From Diospyros lotus (taxonomy: Eukaryota > Streptophyta > Magnoliopsida > Ericales > Ebenaceae): a DNA stretch of 64,000 nt. Below the pieces are notes generated by a model that ran no database searches, was not told where the DNA came from, and saw nothing but the letters and a program-made list of their open reading frames with translations. The translations under genes were made by a program, and so were the position numbers. Every line of letters starts with the position of its first letter. The first letter of the stretch is position 1. The stretch covers positions 37,223,192-37,287,191 of the forward strand of contig NC_068349.1 of NCBI RefSeq assembly GCF_014633365.1, given 5' to 3'. Shown in pieces: positions 12,568 to 25,600 of the stretch.

Positions 12568-14760
12568 AATAGAATTTCGTCCTCGAAATTCGCATCTAGT
12601 ACATGTCCTCAAGATACGCTTACACCGCTCGTGATATCACCCAACATCACCTCCAGGACATTCCATATCATCATTTTCTAGTTCCCACAAATCCAAGTCT
12701 ACTACGTATCCTACTTGACTTAAGTCACCTCAGCACCACTTCTCTAATCCAGCACTTCGATTGGACCACATTATGACCACTAATACCTCAATCATCTTAA
12801 GGAACATCATTGATCATATTACTCATAACCACAAGGTTCGCTTATTACCATATCATAATCCAACTGTTCCTCAATGCTATCTCGACCACGTATCAACCTA
12901 AAGGCAAACTCAAAAGTCAGAGATATTAAATCTCAATGATTAACTAGTTTGCAACACAAATCTCAATGCAACTGCAGCTAACTTTAAGTGCATTCGGTAA
13001 CGATAGGAGTGGGGTCATCCTCTTGCATGGCGAGAAGCTAATATTCGAGAACGTGACCGGAACCTGCCACGTACTTACGCTCCATGGGAATGTGGAAACG
13101 ATACGACATACTTAATCAAGGATTCAGCAGCAATATCCTTTAGTCTGACTTTTTCCAACTGATTCTTAACCAGATACACAACATTTTCTCGACAGTACTT
13201 TCTCCCACAATTTGCCACGTATGCTTAGGGTCCCATCAATAAATATGGGTAGTCGTTTAATCAGAATCATCAAGAAATAAACATTCTCCACTCAATACAC
13301 CTCGAGATCTTAAATGTCGCCAGATCTCCCCTCCTTAAAGGAATCAACACACCCAATTTTGACTTATTCGGTGACCACCAACCCTCAATCTTGACCTGCC
13401 GCCAATCTTAACTCCAAATAGCTAATTGGCCATACTTCTTCTCAATCGTTAAATATTAACCCTGACCTCCTCAAAAACCTCATACGGTAGTTGGGACTCG
13501 ATCTTTAGTACCGGTGTTATTTGCCCTGTAGCCTGCGTGACTAAAAGCACCTCACTATATCAGTAACTGTTCTAATCCCCAATGCATCTCATAAGTCTTC
13601 TCAAAAATGAAAAGCAACTTAAAGATGTGGGTTAAGCGTTCCTCTGAATGGCATAACAAGCTATCTCATGTTTCTGCCGATGTACCACTTGACCAGCACC
13701 CAGAGAAATCTCATCCCTTCAATAGGTCAATAACCGACCCTAGGGCATGTGGTCTGTGATTAGTACCGAACGTACTCATAGCAACCACTATCCCTACAGC
13801 AAAACCCAACAGTTACTTAGACATACAACTAACTCCGGTCCTGGCTATATACCCAGGTATCTTTCACAACAACAATCTTAAAGGGGTTTTCTTTTTTTCT
13901 TTTTCTTTTCTTTTTTTTTTTCTAATTCACTTTACCAAGATGCTCCACGGCAGCCCATAACATCTACTAAAACATTTACTACCACTTTTGCTTTATCCAT
14001 TTTATTACAGAATCTCACAGCCTTAGCCCTTTGTCACGCCAACCGCGGCGTCACCTGAACTCCGCTTCACTTGTGAGAACTAAAGACCTATACCCTATTT
14101 AGGTCGTGATGTTAAATCTCCAAATAACATAACCACTGTAAGTTCCAAGTCCATAATTCCTATAATAGTCCCTCAGTTACTTCCCATCATAGATCTCTCT
14201 TGGGACGTCGTATTGGTGTTCCGATTTATCCATCCAGATTTGATTAAACTCAGGGTTGCTACCCTAAACCTCCAAGGAAATGCAAACCCCTTAGGACTTC
14301 AATTTGCCTTCACATCCAATTACATAACACATCTCCCAACCTTCAATTTTTCGTCCCAATACACCCTATACACATCTCGGTGCCTACGGATCTGCCGTTT
14401 ATCATCGGGTTCCTATAGCACATTTCCACCATGTGGGACATTTCCGTACCACTCCTGGTAAAATCCAGTCATGGACCTCCAACTCACATTCTACCACGAC
14501 CTCATCTCTCATGAGATTGACACAAGCCTTAATAGGGCGTCGACAACGTCTGGTAAGATCAAAGGAACTCCAGACCTTTATCTCTATCGCCAATCTCGAT
14601 CAATCCATAATACTGCAAGGGCGTCGATCAGCCCAAATGGCATGGCCACAAACTCATAGCAGTCGTACAAGTACGACAATCAATCATTAGAAAACACCCT
14701 GAGGTTAGCCCGACAACTTTGGTGTACATTAACTCGTCCCCGAAAACTGACTCAAACTAC
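12568..14760 (-). pseudogene. Degenerate interior of the LTR element, with a reverse-transcriptase trace
   Basis: No long frame survives on either strand. The one recognisable piece is the minus-strand peptide CYEFVAMPFGLIDA at about 14662-14617, matching the gypsy RT motif around MPFGL. Gag, protease, RNase H and integrase were not recognised. A polypyrimidine run sits at about 13890-13922. Confidence 0.6.
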
Positions 14761-14772
14761 GCTCTGATACCA
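14761..14772 (-). other. Primer-binding site (initiator tRNA-Met type)
   Basis: The minus strand reads TGGTATCAGAGC, complementary to the 3' end of plant initiator tRNA-Met. It begins four bases inside the 5' LTR end, as expected for a plant LTR retrotransposon. Confidence 0.88.
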
Positions 14773-14776
14773 ATAT

Positions 14777-17501
14777 TGTAAGCACCCCCGCCCGGATATC
14801 CCCAGCCACCCGGACTACCCGAATGGGAGCGCCTACGAGAGGAGAAAAGTAATAAACACCAGACAAAGACCACCCCGGCATGCATACACAAAAATAAGAA
14901 CAGCGGAAGCAAAGCTCAAGACATGCATGCACTACGGGTAACCCCGCTAACACAGCGGTCACAACATAAGTAAAAGAATACAAACTCCTGTGTCGACACA
15001 CACGAGACTCGAGAAAAGACCTGGCACAGTACTAAATAATAGAGTAAATTCTACTTAGACATCAGAGTGGATAGGGATTGACGAGACTGCCTGTACACCA
15101 CACCGACTCTGCCGTTAAAGCTGACTCCCTTGCTATGGCCCACGCCGCCACTACCTGGAATGATGGAAAGCAAGGTGAGTCGAGAGACTCAGCAAGCATA
15201 AGGAAGAAAAGGCTGAAGGCTACACAAAACCAGAAATCTCACCCCAGAATAAACCCCCAGGTACACACAAGCCATGAGACGCTACAACACAAAAGCTCAA
15301 TAGCATAACAAAATAAAAACACATACCGGTCCTTGGGGCCCACATAAGACACTTAGCACCCAAGTCCCATACCAACCTGCCGCCGCCCTGAAAGGCAACA
15401 AATATCTCCACAAACCTGCGCGCGCTGTCCCAGGCCGGTACTCCCGTCACCTGTATCCGTCGGTACTCCCGACAACCGAGCCATAGGCTCCCTCGGAGCG
15501 GTACTCCTGTCCGAGAACTAAATACTACCAGTATCCATGCAATGCACATAAAAATACAACGGCGTAATGAGCATCAACGTGATACAAGGCGCCCATACAT
15601 CCAGGCATCAGGCCATGCTCCGCCCACATAGTAAACCACACGCCATGCATATGCTCGCGCTGAATGCAACCTAACCAAACTAGAATGTCCGTGTCCAAGC
15701 ATTCTCAATAAATGGATATCCCAATATGCATCCCATACCCATGTGCATATCAAATCATGAACAGTAATACAATGTATCTAATCATGCAGTAAATCACATA
15801 CCGGCAGAGCTAGTCAGCAGTGCCCGGCACCGGTCAACGGCCAGTGACTAGGGGTGTCCACCCGACAGTCCACATCAGGACCGTACAATAGTCTACCCCA
15901 GCGTCACCAACAACCGACCCCTGCCCTACTGCTCGATAGCTCTAACCGAACCATAAATAAATCCGAGAAAAACTGTAAATAAACCCGATAAAATCATAAA
16001 TAAATCCGCCCGTCTAGGAACCTAATTCCCAGGCTGGTTTGGCATCATTCCCAAAGGGAGTGGGGGTGGTACAAACCCCCATAAGCTCACAACAAATAAA
16101 ACTCTAGAAGTCTCGGATTTAATTTAAATTAAAACAAATGAATAAGAATAACAAATAAGGTTAGGAGCCGAATTAGAGTAAGGGAGAGAATAAAGTACAG
16201 GAAATCACGGGGTGTTTCACGGGAATTAAAGATCAAGAAGAGAGGGTTAAGAGCTTGCCTTTACACGGCCGTTCCTTGCTTTTCTTGCGCACCCGTTGCG
16301 AAGTAAAACGTTCGCTGGCAATAAATAAAATCGCGACTTTAATTAAATAAATCTACCGTGCAATATAATTAATTTAGCCGTCTAAAATCCCACGTAAGCG
16401 CACCACAATTAAAATCTCAACGAGTCTTATATTTATTTTAAATTAAATCACGCTAATAAAATCCTCGAAGCTAGCTTAATAAATTAAATATAAATCAGAC
16501 GACTCAAATTTTCATAATTAATAAATGAATCGAAACAGACGAATGGAGGGTATAAAATATGAGAAATCACAGGGTTTCTCACAGGAATTAAAGAATACGA
16601 GGAAAGGATTAGGATCTTGCCTGAAATCGGCTGATTTTGACCTCACTCGAGCTCCCGATACAAATTAAATCATTTCCTAACAAATAACACAACCGGGACC
16701 CAAATTAATTAATTTTAATCGCGAAAAATTTATAATTTAAACATAACATGCTTCTATTAATTTTTACCCACGTACCTGATCACTTCCCATGCCGACAAAA
16801 TCCCAAAATCCTATTGTTTTTCATATTTTTCCTTTTCTTTTCTTCTTCTTCTTCTTCTTCCGCGCACTGCTCCTGCGTGCCTTCTTCTTCTTCTTCTTCT
16901 TCCTTTCTTTTCTTTTCTTTTCCCTGTGCCTTCTTCCTCGCATGCACCAGCGGCCACCGCCGCTGCCCAACCCCACCAACCGTCGCTGCCCCCTGCCAGC
17001 GGCTTCGTTGGCCATCTCGCTGCTGGCGTCGCCACCCACGGCTGCGCCCGCCACCGCGGCCCGTTGCTGCTCCGTCGCTGCCCTGCGTCGCCGCAGCTGC
17101 TTGCGTCGCCCATGGCTGCGGTTTCTTCAAGCCACAGCTGCTCCTTGTCGCTGCCATGGCCGAGCAAAGCTCGGCCAGCCTCCCATGGCCGCCACCTCCT
17201 TCTTTCTCCCTCGTTCGATCTCTCTTTCTCACTCTCTCGGTCTCGATCTCTCTCCCTCAATCTCTCCCTCAGCCGAGCCCTCTCACTCCCTGCTCACTCT
17301 CTGCTCCCCCTAATCTCTATCTCTCACTCTCTGCTCCTCTGTTCTTCTCTGTTTTCCCTTTGACAAAATGGTCAGTTGCTTAACCCCTACGCACACGCGC
17401 ACAGCCACAAAATTTTTAAACAAATTAATCAATTTAATTAATTAAATAAATTTAATTTAGATAAATTTAATTTACACTTATTTTATTTTTGGGATATTAC
17501 A
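14777..17501 (-). repeat. LTR (5' LTR of the minus-strand element)
   Basis: It is nearly identical to 9776-12553. In minus orientation it begins TGTAATATCCCAAAAAT and ends GGGGGTGCTTACA. Low divergence between the two LTRs implies a fairly recent insertion. Confidence 0.92.
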
Positions 17502-17554
17502 CCATCAGGATAAATTGTTCTAATAATTCCTATCGCTCGATGCGAGATGTTATA

Positions 17555-18500
17555 AGAAACCTTTAATCATAACGAATAAACCCAACTAAACCTTGTTATA
17601 AAGATCTATAGATCTATCGAACCCAACTTTAGACTTTGTTAGAGATAGATCTTTAGATTTCTAGGTTCAATAATCGAACCTAGAACACCTGAGTTTGAGA
17701 TGAATGAATTTGGGTTCATTTATCTCAAATCTATATCTTTTAGGTGAGTAGGCTCCATTCATTGTCTACGTTTGATTTGGGTTCAATAAAAAATTAGCAT
17801 CGTGATACAATAGAGGTTAGAGATATGAGAGGAAAAGGGTAACATAGTTAGGGGTATAATGTTTTTTTTGCTTTTTATTTTAATAGCATAGGAAGTTCGT
17901 GTTATTTTTTAAAATACATGGATAATCACATCAATTTAAGCAAAAAAGTTATAAAATAATATTAAATCGAAATATTTAGGCCAGAATTTTATTGTATATT
18001 ATTATATGGTTCAAAATATAATATATTTATTATTAATTAATATAATTATTTAGACATCAAATAAATTTATTATTATTTTTAAGACAATAATTAATATTAT
18101 AAAAAAATAATAATAAAAGCTCTTTGTGGGCCCCCTTGAAATTAATGACATGATTAACACATCAAACCACCAGTTAATTTACTATTATTTTTATCAATCT
18201 AATGTCATTATTATTAATTATTAATTCACTGATGACTTAGTTTAATCATTGATGGAAACCTTTGAAGTTATTTAATGGCTTTACTCTTGAGGCCATAAGT
18301 GGAATATGAAATGTTATTTGAACATTTAAAATGATATTTTTATATGAACGTATTATGTATTTATATCAATTAGATACATAATATAATGAATTAATATAAA
18401 ATTTTATGAAGCACAAAAGCATTTCGGGGGTGTTGTTTTGATATTTTAGAAACATTTTCGTTTTTGAAACGTTAAAAAACACACACACAAAAAAACACGT
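17555..18500. other. AT-rich intergenic sequence, no gene seen
   Basis: No coding or repeat structure was recognised apart from simple AT-rich runs. Confidence 0.5.
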
Positions 18501-18510
18501 TTCTAACTTG

Positions 18511-18655
18511 TTTCTATAATTTTAGAGAAGTTTTTAGACCATTTCATAATATTAAAAAAATATTAAAAATACACCAACAAACATTTTAGACTGTTTCTAT
18601 AATTTTATAAAAATTTTGGGGCCATTTCAAAATATTTAAAAAATATAAAAAGTAT
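18511..18655. repeat. Short tandem duplication
   Basis: Two imperfect direct copies each begin GTTTCTATAATTTTA and include CCATTTCA(T/A)AATATT (about 18511-18580 and 18594-18655). Confidence 0.5.
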
Positions 18656-18657
18656 AT

Positions 18658-19326
18658 ACCCCCATCCCCATCCCCACCATACATACACGCATGGATATAT
18701 ATAATTTTATATTTTTTAAATATTATTATAAATTTTTATTTAAATAAATTATTAATTTTGATTTATTCAGTTAAAGTTATAGTTATTTTAATAATTACAA
18801 TTATAATCATAATTAATTTTTAATTATAACATAATTTATACATATCTTATATATTTTTTAGTTGTATCTATTAAATAAGAGTGTAACCAAATTGATTAAA
18901 TTATTTAGAAGAGTCTGACGTGATTAAATTTGGGGGAGTTGAAATAAAGAGTTTAATTAGAGAGGGGGTTTTAAGTCTATTATTAGCTGAACTACATCAG
19001 TGTCAGATAACATAAATGGTTTAATATTTTTAATTTTTTTTATTTTTCAATCTGCTTGATTTGAGCATATATTCGATCGAGTTGATTAAATTTTAAAAAA
19101 AAAATTAGTCTGTTCAATTTGAATAATTTTATTGATTTGTTCACATTACTATCTAACAAATACAGTTAAAAAAATATAAAATTTGTTATAATTAAAAAAG
19201 TAAATAAATTATTAATTATAATTAGAATTATTAAAATAATTATAATTTTAACTGAACAAATTAGAATTAATAATTTATTTAAATAATAATTTACGCATGC
19301 ATGTATGTATGTGGGGTTGGGGGGTC
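18658..19326. repeat. Foldback element
   Basis: Arms of about 160-180 bases (18658-18845 and 19170-19326) are inverted copies. Both read inward from a CCCCA(A/T)CCCCA-rich end through ACATACA, GCATG and TTTAAATAAATTATTAATT. It is non-coding. The target duplication was not identified. Confidence 0.6.
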
Positions 19327-20000
19327 TCCAGCAAGGGTTTTATACATGGGCCGGGAAGGGGGACACGTCTGCATCAGTCATTTCTTATCTTGCCCAACAC
19401 GGGCAGAAAAGAAATTTTTTGAGAGCCATAAGGGCTTATTGAGGGACATATCAAATGGGGATTAAAAAACTAAAATGCCCTTATTGCTAAATGGGTCATT
19501 GCCCTGCTCTCTTTTCTCATGGCCACAATGCGACTACCGATCGCCATTCACCTCGTTGCCTCATCACTTCGTCGATCGTCGGAGAATGCAGCGATGGTCG
19601 ATGAGATGCGACGAGGCGATGGCAGCGAGGCGGCGAGATAACGAGGCGAATAACGATTAGCAATTGCATCGCGATCATACGAATAGAGAGAGCAGAACAG
19701 TAATCCACTTTACAAAATAAACTATGAAATTTTAATCTTTTAATCTCATTCAAAAATATTCTCTTTTAATCTGGCCCTATTGCAGAATCCGGGCAGAAGA
19801 TAAAGACTGTATACATAAATTCAAATTAAAGCAAATTGGGCCCAGTTGAAAATGTTGAACTCCAGCAGCATACGTTAGCTAGCCCTACCCACCGTATGGA
19901 AAATATCAAAGTCATCGTCTCCTCGCTGTGGCAATACTCTTCCTTTCGCTTCCCTCGCCAACCGCCCGCTCGCCCGCCATTTTCATCTCTCTCTCTGAGA

Positions 20001-22614
20001 ATGAGAACCTGGAATTCGCCGTCGTTTAGCAGGAACTCTAGCTCCGGCTTGACTGGAGCGTCGGACAATAACACTAAGTCACCGATCTCCATCTACTCTT
20101 CTTCCTCCTCCACCCAGAAGTCAACCTCCGCCAAAGACGCGGTCAAGATCGCTGCCAGAGCCGTAGCCGGAGCCTTATCCGGCTGTTTCACTCCACCGGA
20201 GACCAAGCCCGGCAAGACCTTCTCCGCGCTAGACGAACTCAAATCTCCTGGTAATTCAATTTCTTCAATTCTTTTTTTTTTTCTCACTAATTTATTGCAT
20301 CCAACTACCAACCAAATATATATATACATATATATATATTCCTATATTTATTTGGAAAAAATATTATTAAATAGATTATTTCATGCCTCAAAGTCACCAC
20401 ATCAATGGCAAATATTGGTCTCCCCAACTAATGATTTGTTATCATATATTAAAAAGAATTTAAGGTTTAGAATTTGGAGTTCGAATAAATCGATAAATGT
20501 ATTTACATCATTATTTTTCTTCGTAAGGGACATATTTAGATTACCCTTAATTCTAAGACGTGACACGAAATCATTGGTTTGGAATACTGATACTTTAGTG
20601 CTGATTTGATGCTTCGAAAGCACAAAATAATTTATTGATCTTATTTAGAGCGATAACATTCATTATCTTTTAAGATATTATTTGCTTCTACGAAAATTGT
20701 TGAGAATTAATGAGAAATGATGTTTGGAACTAATCAAAAGTCAGAAATGCAGTAAGCAATATTGAAAATTTCCTTGTAGCACAATGCAATGGTATTGATA
20801 TTTGCCTGCATTTTTTCCTGGTAGCCAAACACCATATATGGAAGAAAGGGTAATGAGAGAGTAACAAGCTCATGCCTTGAGTTGTGATCTTGATCTCTAT
20901 CTTGCTGAACTCTGCTTGGATTCACAATCATAAGAAAGAAGCAAACTTATCATCCCAATTCACTACTAAATGCCAAAACATTTGAGGAAAATAAGAAACA
21001 GAGTTCATCAATTGGAACAAGTTCTTTGTTTGCGATTTATAAGCACCTTTAACTATACCTTGATGCTTCCCCATGAGAAGAATTTGATAAGAGTTAGAAT
21101 GTGTTTGTATTGACTGAATTGTTCGATTTTTTGATCATTTGATTAGACTCTTCGAGTGGTAGTAGAGAGGGGAAGCGCAGGGTCAGTCGCGGTTTCTATG
21201 CGAGTCCTAGTCCTTCTACCCACTCGAGAGAGCCAGGGAGTCTCAAGTTCAGCATGGCAGAGATCTACAAGGCGACTAGGAACTTTTCGCCCTTGCTGAA
21301 GATTGGGCAAGGCGGTTTTGGGACCGTCTACAAGGGACGACTTGAAGATGGAACCCTTGTCGCGATCAAGCGTGCTAAAAAGGTACGACGAATTCCCTAA
21401 ATTGATGGAAGAGCTTGGAAAGAAAGGACTATTGAAACAGAGTAATTGGATGGTTTTTTTTAACTTGGTTTCTACTCGTCCTTGTTTGTATTGTAGAGTG
21501 TATACGACAAGCACTTGGGGGTCGAGTTTCAGAGCGAGGTTCAAACTCTAGCACATGTGGAACATCTGAATTTGGTCAAGTTTTATGGGTATTTGGAGCA
21601 TGAAGAGGAGAAGGTTGTCGTTGTGGAGTATGTCCCCAATGGAACCCTTAGAGAACACTTGGACTGTAAGTTGTCTTCTCTTCTCTTCTCTTCTCTTCTC
21701 CTCATTCTTGTTAATCTGTTTCTTTGTCTGTCATGGATTAACATGGTGGAAGGACCTATTGCAGGTCTGCACGGCAGCATTCTTGATCTGGCTGCTCGCC
21801 TAGACATTGCCATTGATGTGGCCCATGCTGTTACCTATCTCCACACTTACACAGGTCTCCTCCATCCCTCCATCCCTCCATCATTTTAATCTGTTTGGAT
21901 GATGAAAGCGTCACAGTTTCTTTCAAATGCAGATCATCCCATCATCCATAGAGACATCAAGTCTTCCAACATCCTCCTGACAGATAAGCTCAGAGCCAAG
22001 GTGGCTGACTTCGGTTTTGCTAGATTGGCGGCTGACACTGATTCGGGTGCCACCCATGTTTCCACTCAAGTCAAAGGAACTGCTGGCTACTTGGACCCAG
22101 AATACCTAAGAACCTATCAGCTAACCGAGAAGAGTGATGTTTACTCCTTCGGGGTACTGCTCGTTGAGCTTGTCACAGGCAGGCGCCCCATTGAGCCCAA
22201 AAACGAGTTAAGGGAGCGCATAACAACCAGATGGGTACGCATCTCTCTCTGCTCAATATTACTCTTCTCAATCAGCTTTTGCAAACGATCTAGTGATGTC
22301 AATGGCTTATTAAGCGACTTGGGTTGGTATAAATGCAGGCGATGGAGAAGTTCGCTGCCGGAGATGCGATCTTAGTCTTGGATCCAAGGCTGGACAGGTC
22401 TCCGGCCAATGACTACGCTCTGGAGAAGATCCTCGAGCTCGCCTTGCAGTGTCTGGCTCCTCGCAGACAGAGTCGGCCGCCGATGAGGAAATGCGCACAG
22501 ATTATGTGGAGCATCCGCAAGGATTACAGAGAGCTTCTGGCTTCTTCAGATGCCTATTCTCTTGGGACCGCCTCCCTTAGCGAAGAACTCGCAACCGAGG
22601 TACCATTTCATTGA
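20001..22614 (+). CDS. CRCK2: Calmodulin-binding receptor-like cytoplasmic kinase (CRCK1/2 type)
   Basis: A Ser/Thr protein kinase without an extracellular domain; the CRCK family binds calmodulin and links Ca2+ to stress signalling. Six exons: 20001-20250, 21147-21382, 21497-21665, 21765-21854, 21933-22234 and 22339-22614, giving 440 residues with consistent phases. The Ser-rich N-terminus carries a conserved [20 protein letters not shown] segment (about residues 50-70). The kinase domain starts near residue 118, with glycine loop [11 protein letters not shown] (about 137-147), Lys158 in [12 protein letters not shown] (254-261), DFG (274-276) and [10 protein letters not shown] in the activation segment. 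All catalytic residues are present. The start at 20001 (MRTWNSPSF) is chosen over an in-frame ATG at 19896 because of its CT-rich leader; this is uncertain. CRCK2 is preferred over CRCK1 because of the neighbouring MATE, RING and MSL1 genes, recalled from Arabidopsis. Confidence 0.92.
20251..21146 (+). other. CRCK intron 1
   Basis: Donor CTG/GTAATT and acceptor TTGATTAG/ACTC. It is AT-rich, with a TA microsatellite near 20315, and holds no other gene. Confidence 0.85.
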
Positions 22615-25600
22615 AGAATCAGTAGTACTGTAGAGGTGTTAATGAAGCTGCTGGACTGTTCTTGTAGATACCCAATTCTTAGGTTACAACTCATCCAATA
22701 AGCTCCAAGCAAGAAGCTTGATTTGTTTCAAGATTGTGCATAAACTCGCAGAGAAATGGTTTGGGTTTTGTGGATTGAAGAATTAGTCATTGGCAGATGA
22801 TGAATTCTGTGAGTTTTTGTTGGATCTGATTTGGTTAACTGTCCCTCTTAATGACGACATTGTAGGTGTTTGTAGAAGACAAATATTAAACAAGGGCTAC
22901 GAAGAAGTGAGAGAGTTACCTTGCTATGTCCCTTAGACTTAAAAAGATGTTATTTTGCCCATGCATATGATTATATATGTTATAATTATGATTCAAAATT
23001 TAAATTTAATCGTGATTGAAATGTAAAATTTTATTGTGATTGAGATACATTTATAATTGAATATCTACTTTTTTTTTGTTCCATATTCTAATTAAAATAT
23101 AGATTTGTTTAAATCATTTTTAGTATACATCTATAGATGAGTGGTAGATATATAAATAGATACTCAATACTCTGTAATTATGGTAATAATATCACTATTG
23201 TAGTAGTGATACCATCATAGTGATATTTTATTTGTTTTGTTCGTGATTTTCTCGATTTAAGTTTTTTACGTTAATCTTTTGTGTTTGTTTGTGTATTTGA
23301 TGATTTGATTATGGTTTGTTTTTTATCCTAAATTTGTACAATATAGTTTTAATGTTCTTAAACGATGCCTAATTGGATGATATAAACAAATATATATGTA
23401 TTTTTAGCATTAATAGATATAACAATATGTTCGGTTACTTAACGATATTTTTATTAACACTACTTTCATGATACTATTTTCATGACACAATTGATAATAA
23501 AAATTTAAATTTTTATTTAAAATTTATTTCAAGGTTTTAAATATTAAAAATTAAATTATGACAAATATTTTTAGATGCCTAAAATTCCTTAAGCAATTTT
23601 GTTTTGTTATTTGTAATTTTACCAGCACTTTTATTAATTTTTGAAATGTGTATTGATCTTAGTCTATCAAGAAAAGTAGGCCCAAGTCCAAAATAGGTTT
23701 AAGAGGAAAAAAGGCCAAAAAATAAGGTTCTTGAGATTTTCTTGACAAAGTTGTTCTCGAGAGATCTTGTTAAAAATATGAGCGGATTTATATGTGAGTT
23801 GCCCTAGATTGAAGCCATATGAGCGGATTTATACGTGAGTTGTCCTAGGTTGAAGCCAAGGGCAACCCACAATGAAATTTAAATTTTGAAAGTAAATTTT
23901 CAGCCCAATTTCAATCTAATCCACCCCAACCCAATTTTTTTCAGCCCATTCTAACCTAAATTCTTAAATCCGTCCTTAGTTGAAGACCTTTTCTAGATCC
24001 CAAAGATATACTCTCCAGAAAACCCTTCAAATTATAGTTCGTTAAAACAAGAGGTACAGTCTCCAAGAAACCCAAACCCTTCAAATTATGACTCCTTAAG
24101 ACAAGAATATGTCAATTCATATCCAAAATCTTTTCTTAGAGATTGTGACTAAACAATCCTAAAAGCCGTAAATGCTCATTTACCTGTCAATTTTAACTTC
24201 TATAAATAGAGAATCATCCATCTGATCAAGATACTTAAAAACTTCTACATAAACTATTTAAATACTTCTTTTGAAACTGACTTAAGTATTGAATGGCCCA
24301 TATAAGAAACACCTTATATCCCTAATCGTCTTGTATTTTACAAGTCTTTCAAAAATTAGAGACTCAAAATGAATACTTTCTAATAACTATAAATTTATTA
24401 TTATATTTAGACAATAATATATTTCTTTCCATGAGGATTTATATTTTTAGTCAATTTTTGTTAACTTGAAAATAAAAAATATAATTTTTATAAAGTTAAC
24501 AAAAAATTAAAGGAAAAGTCCTTTGAAGTTGAGTGTTAGATATAGAAAGTCAAAGAAAAGATGGTTTGAACGGTCAAATCAACATTAATTCAAAGGTGTA
24601 AAATAAAATATTAATTAAAAAATTTTGGTGGATTTTGTGTGCGGTTGCTGGTGTTACGTACGTGTAAATTAAAATATATGTAAATTTAAAAATATATTTA
24701 ATAATTAAAATATATTTTATATTCTTAAGTAAAATTTAAATTATGATGAATTTGAATGTGATGGTAAATACGTGTTAAATTATACGAGTTTGATCAATTT
24801 GATTATCGAATTGACTGAAATTCACTAATTAATTAAATTAAATTGAGGTATAAAATTGCAATTATACTGAATAATCGAATTAACCGATAACTAAAAAAAA
24901 TCAAACATAAACCTTTTAAATCAAATCGAACCGATTAAATTGAAGAAATGTAAAAAAATCAAAGAAAACCAAAATAACTGATAAAAAATACACAAAATCG
25001 AATAAAATAACGTTGTTTTATAAATATCAAAATAATATCGTTTTAAAATTCAGTTGGTTCGATTCTTCCAATTAAAAAATCAAATCGAAAATGAAATTTT
25101 TCAAAAAAATTAACCAAACTAAATAGATGCAAGAAAAAAATCGAACCAAACTGACAAATTTAGTTGGTTCAATTTGATTACTTCGAATAAATCAAACTTT
25201 TGCTATCTTCTAGTTAGGTGCTATAAAATAAAATTAATGATGATAATGCATTATTATAATATTTAATTTAAAGTGAATATGCAAATGAATCACAAATAAA
25301 ATACCTTTTTTTTCACACATTTGCATTAAATTATCAATTATGTACATTTAGTTAATAATTATGTAAAATTTTCAATGTAATATATAGTTGCACAACTCAT
25401 TATCATATTATATTGTAATATTCTTATTAAAAATTAATAAAATATCATTCTTAAATGAAAAATGAGAATAATAGACAACAAGATAGTAATTCTCCGGATT
25501 ATCAAAATTGGCCCTTGCCATGATTTTGGAGTTATTCGGTGTAGGTTTGAGTCACATTGATGGTATGTAAATTATATTTTTTTTAACTAAATTCATAAGG

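Larger units (their letters stand above)
9776..17501 (-). mobile_element. Non-autonomous Ty3/gypsy-type LTR retrotransposon (LARD-like), minus orientation
   Basis: Two long near-identical LTRs (9776-12553 and 14777-17501) enclose only about 2.2 kb. The 5-mer CCATC flanks both outer ends (9771-9775 and 17502-17506), so the insertion is intact at its borders. On the minus strand the order is LTR, primer-binding site TGGTATCAGAGC (14772-14761), short interior, polypurine tract, LTR. TTCGAGGACGAA lies just upstream of the polypurine tract, as I recall for Tekay/Del-type gypsy elements. The interior is far too short for gag-pol. The only pol trace I can read is YEFVAMPFGL at about 14660-14617, a gypsy reverse-transcriptase motif, lying just about 110 bases from the primer site. 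The element must therefore have moved with proteins supplied elsewhere. Confidence 0.9.
9600..17554 (+). repeat. Older short LTR (probable solo LTR) split by the LTR element
   Basis: The sequence 9600-9775 starts TGTAATATCCCAAG and is interrupted at CCATC. After the inserted element it appears to resume at 17507 and end CGATGCGAGATGTTATA at 17554. Both ends look like the ends of a short gypsy-class LTR (TG... to ...TTACA, here TTATA). Flanking bases ATAAA and AGAAA could be a decayed 5-bp duplication. The call rests on remembered LTR end motifs and is tentative. Confidence 0.4.

Noticed and set aside
12568..14760. A novel multi-gene system between the two long repeats
   Set aside because: The region is bounded by LTRs with a primer site and polypurine tract and contains only broken frames and an RT trace, so it is the interior of a retrotransposon.
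19475..19660. Short frame with CGACGAGGCGATGGC-like repeats near 19.5 kb
   Set aside because: The composition is repetitive, there is no similarity I recognise and no supporting splice structure.
19836..20000. Upstream extension of the CRCK protein
   Set aside because: The frame is open but only one ATG (19896) lies in it, and the encoded residues look like leader. ATG 20001 is preferred, with 19896 kept as an alternative.
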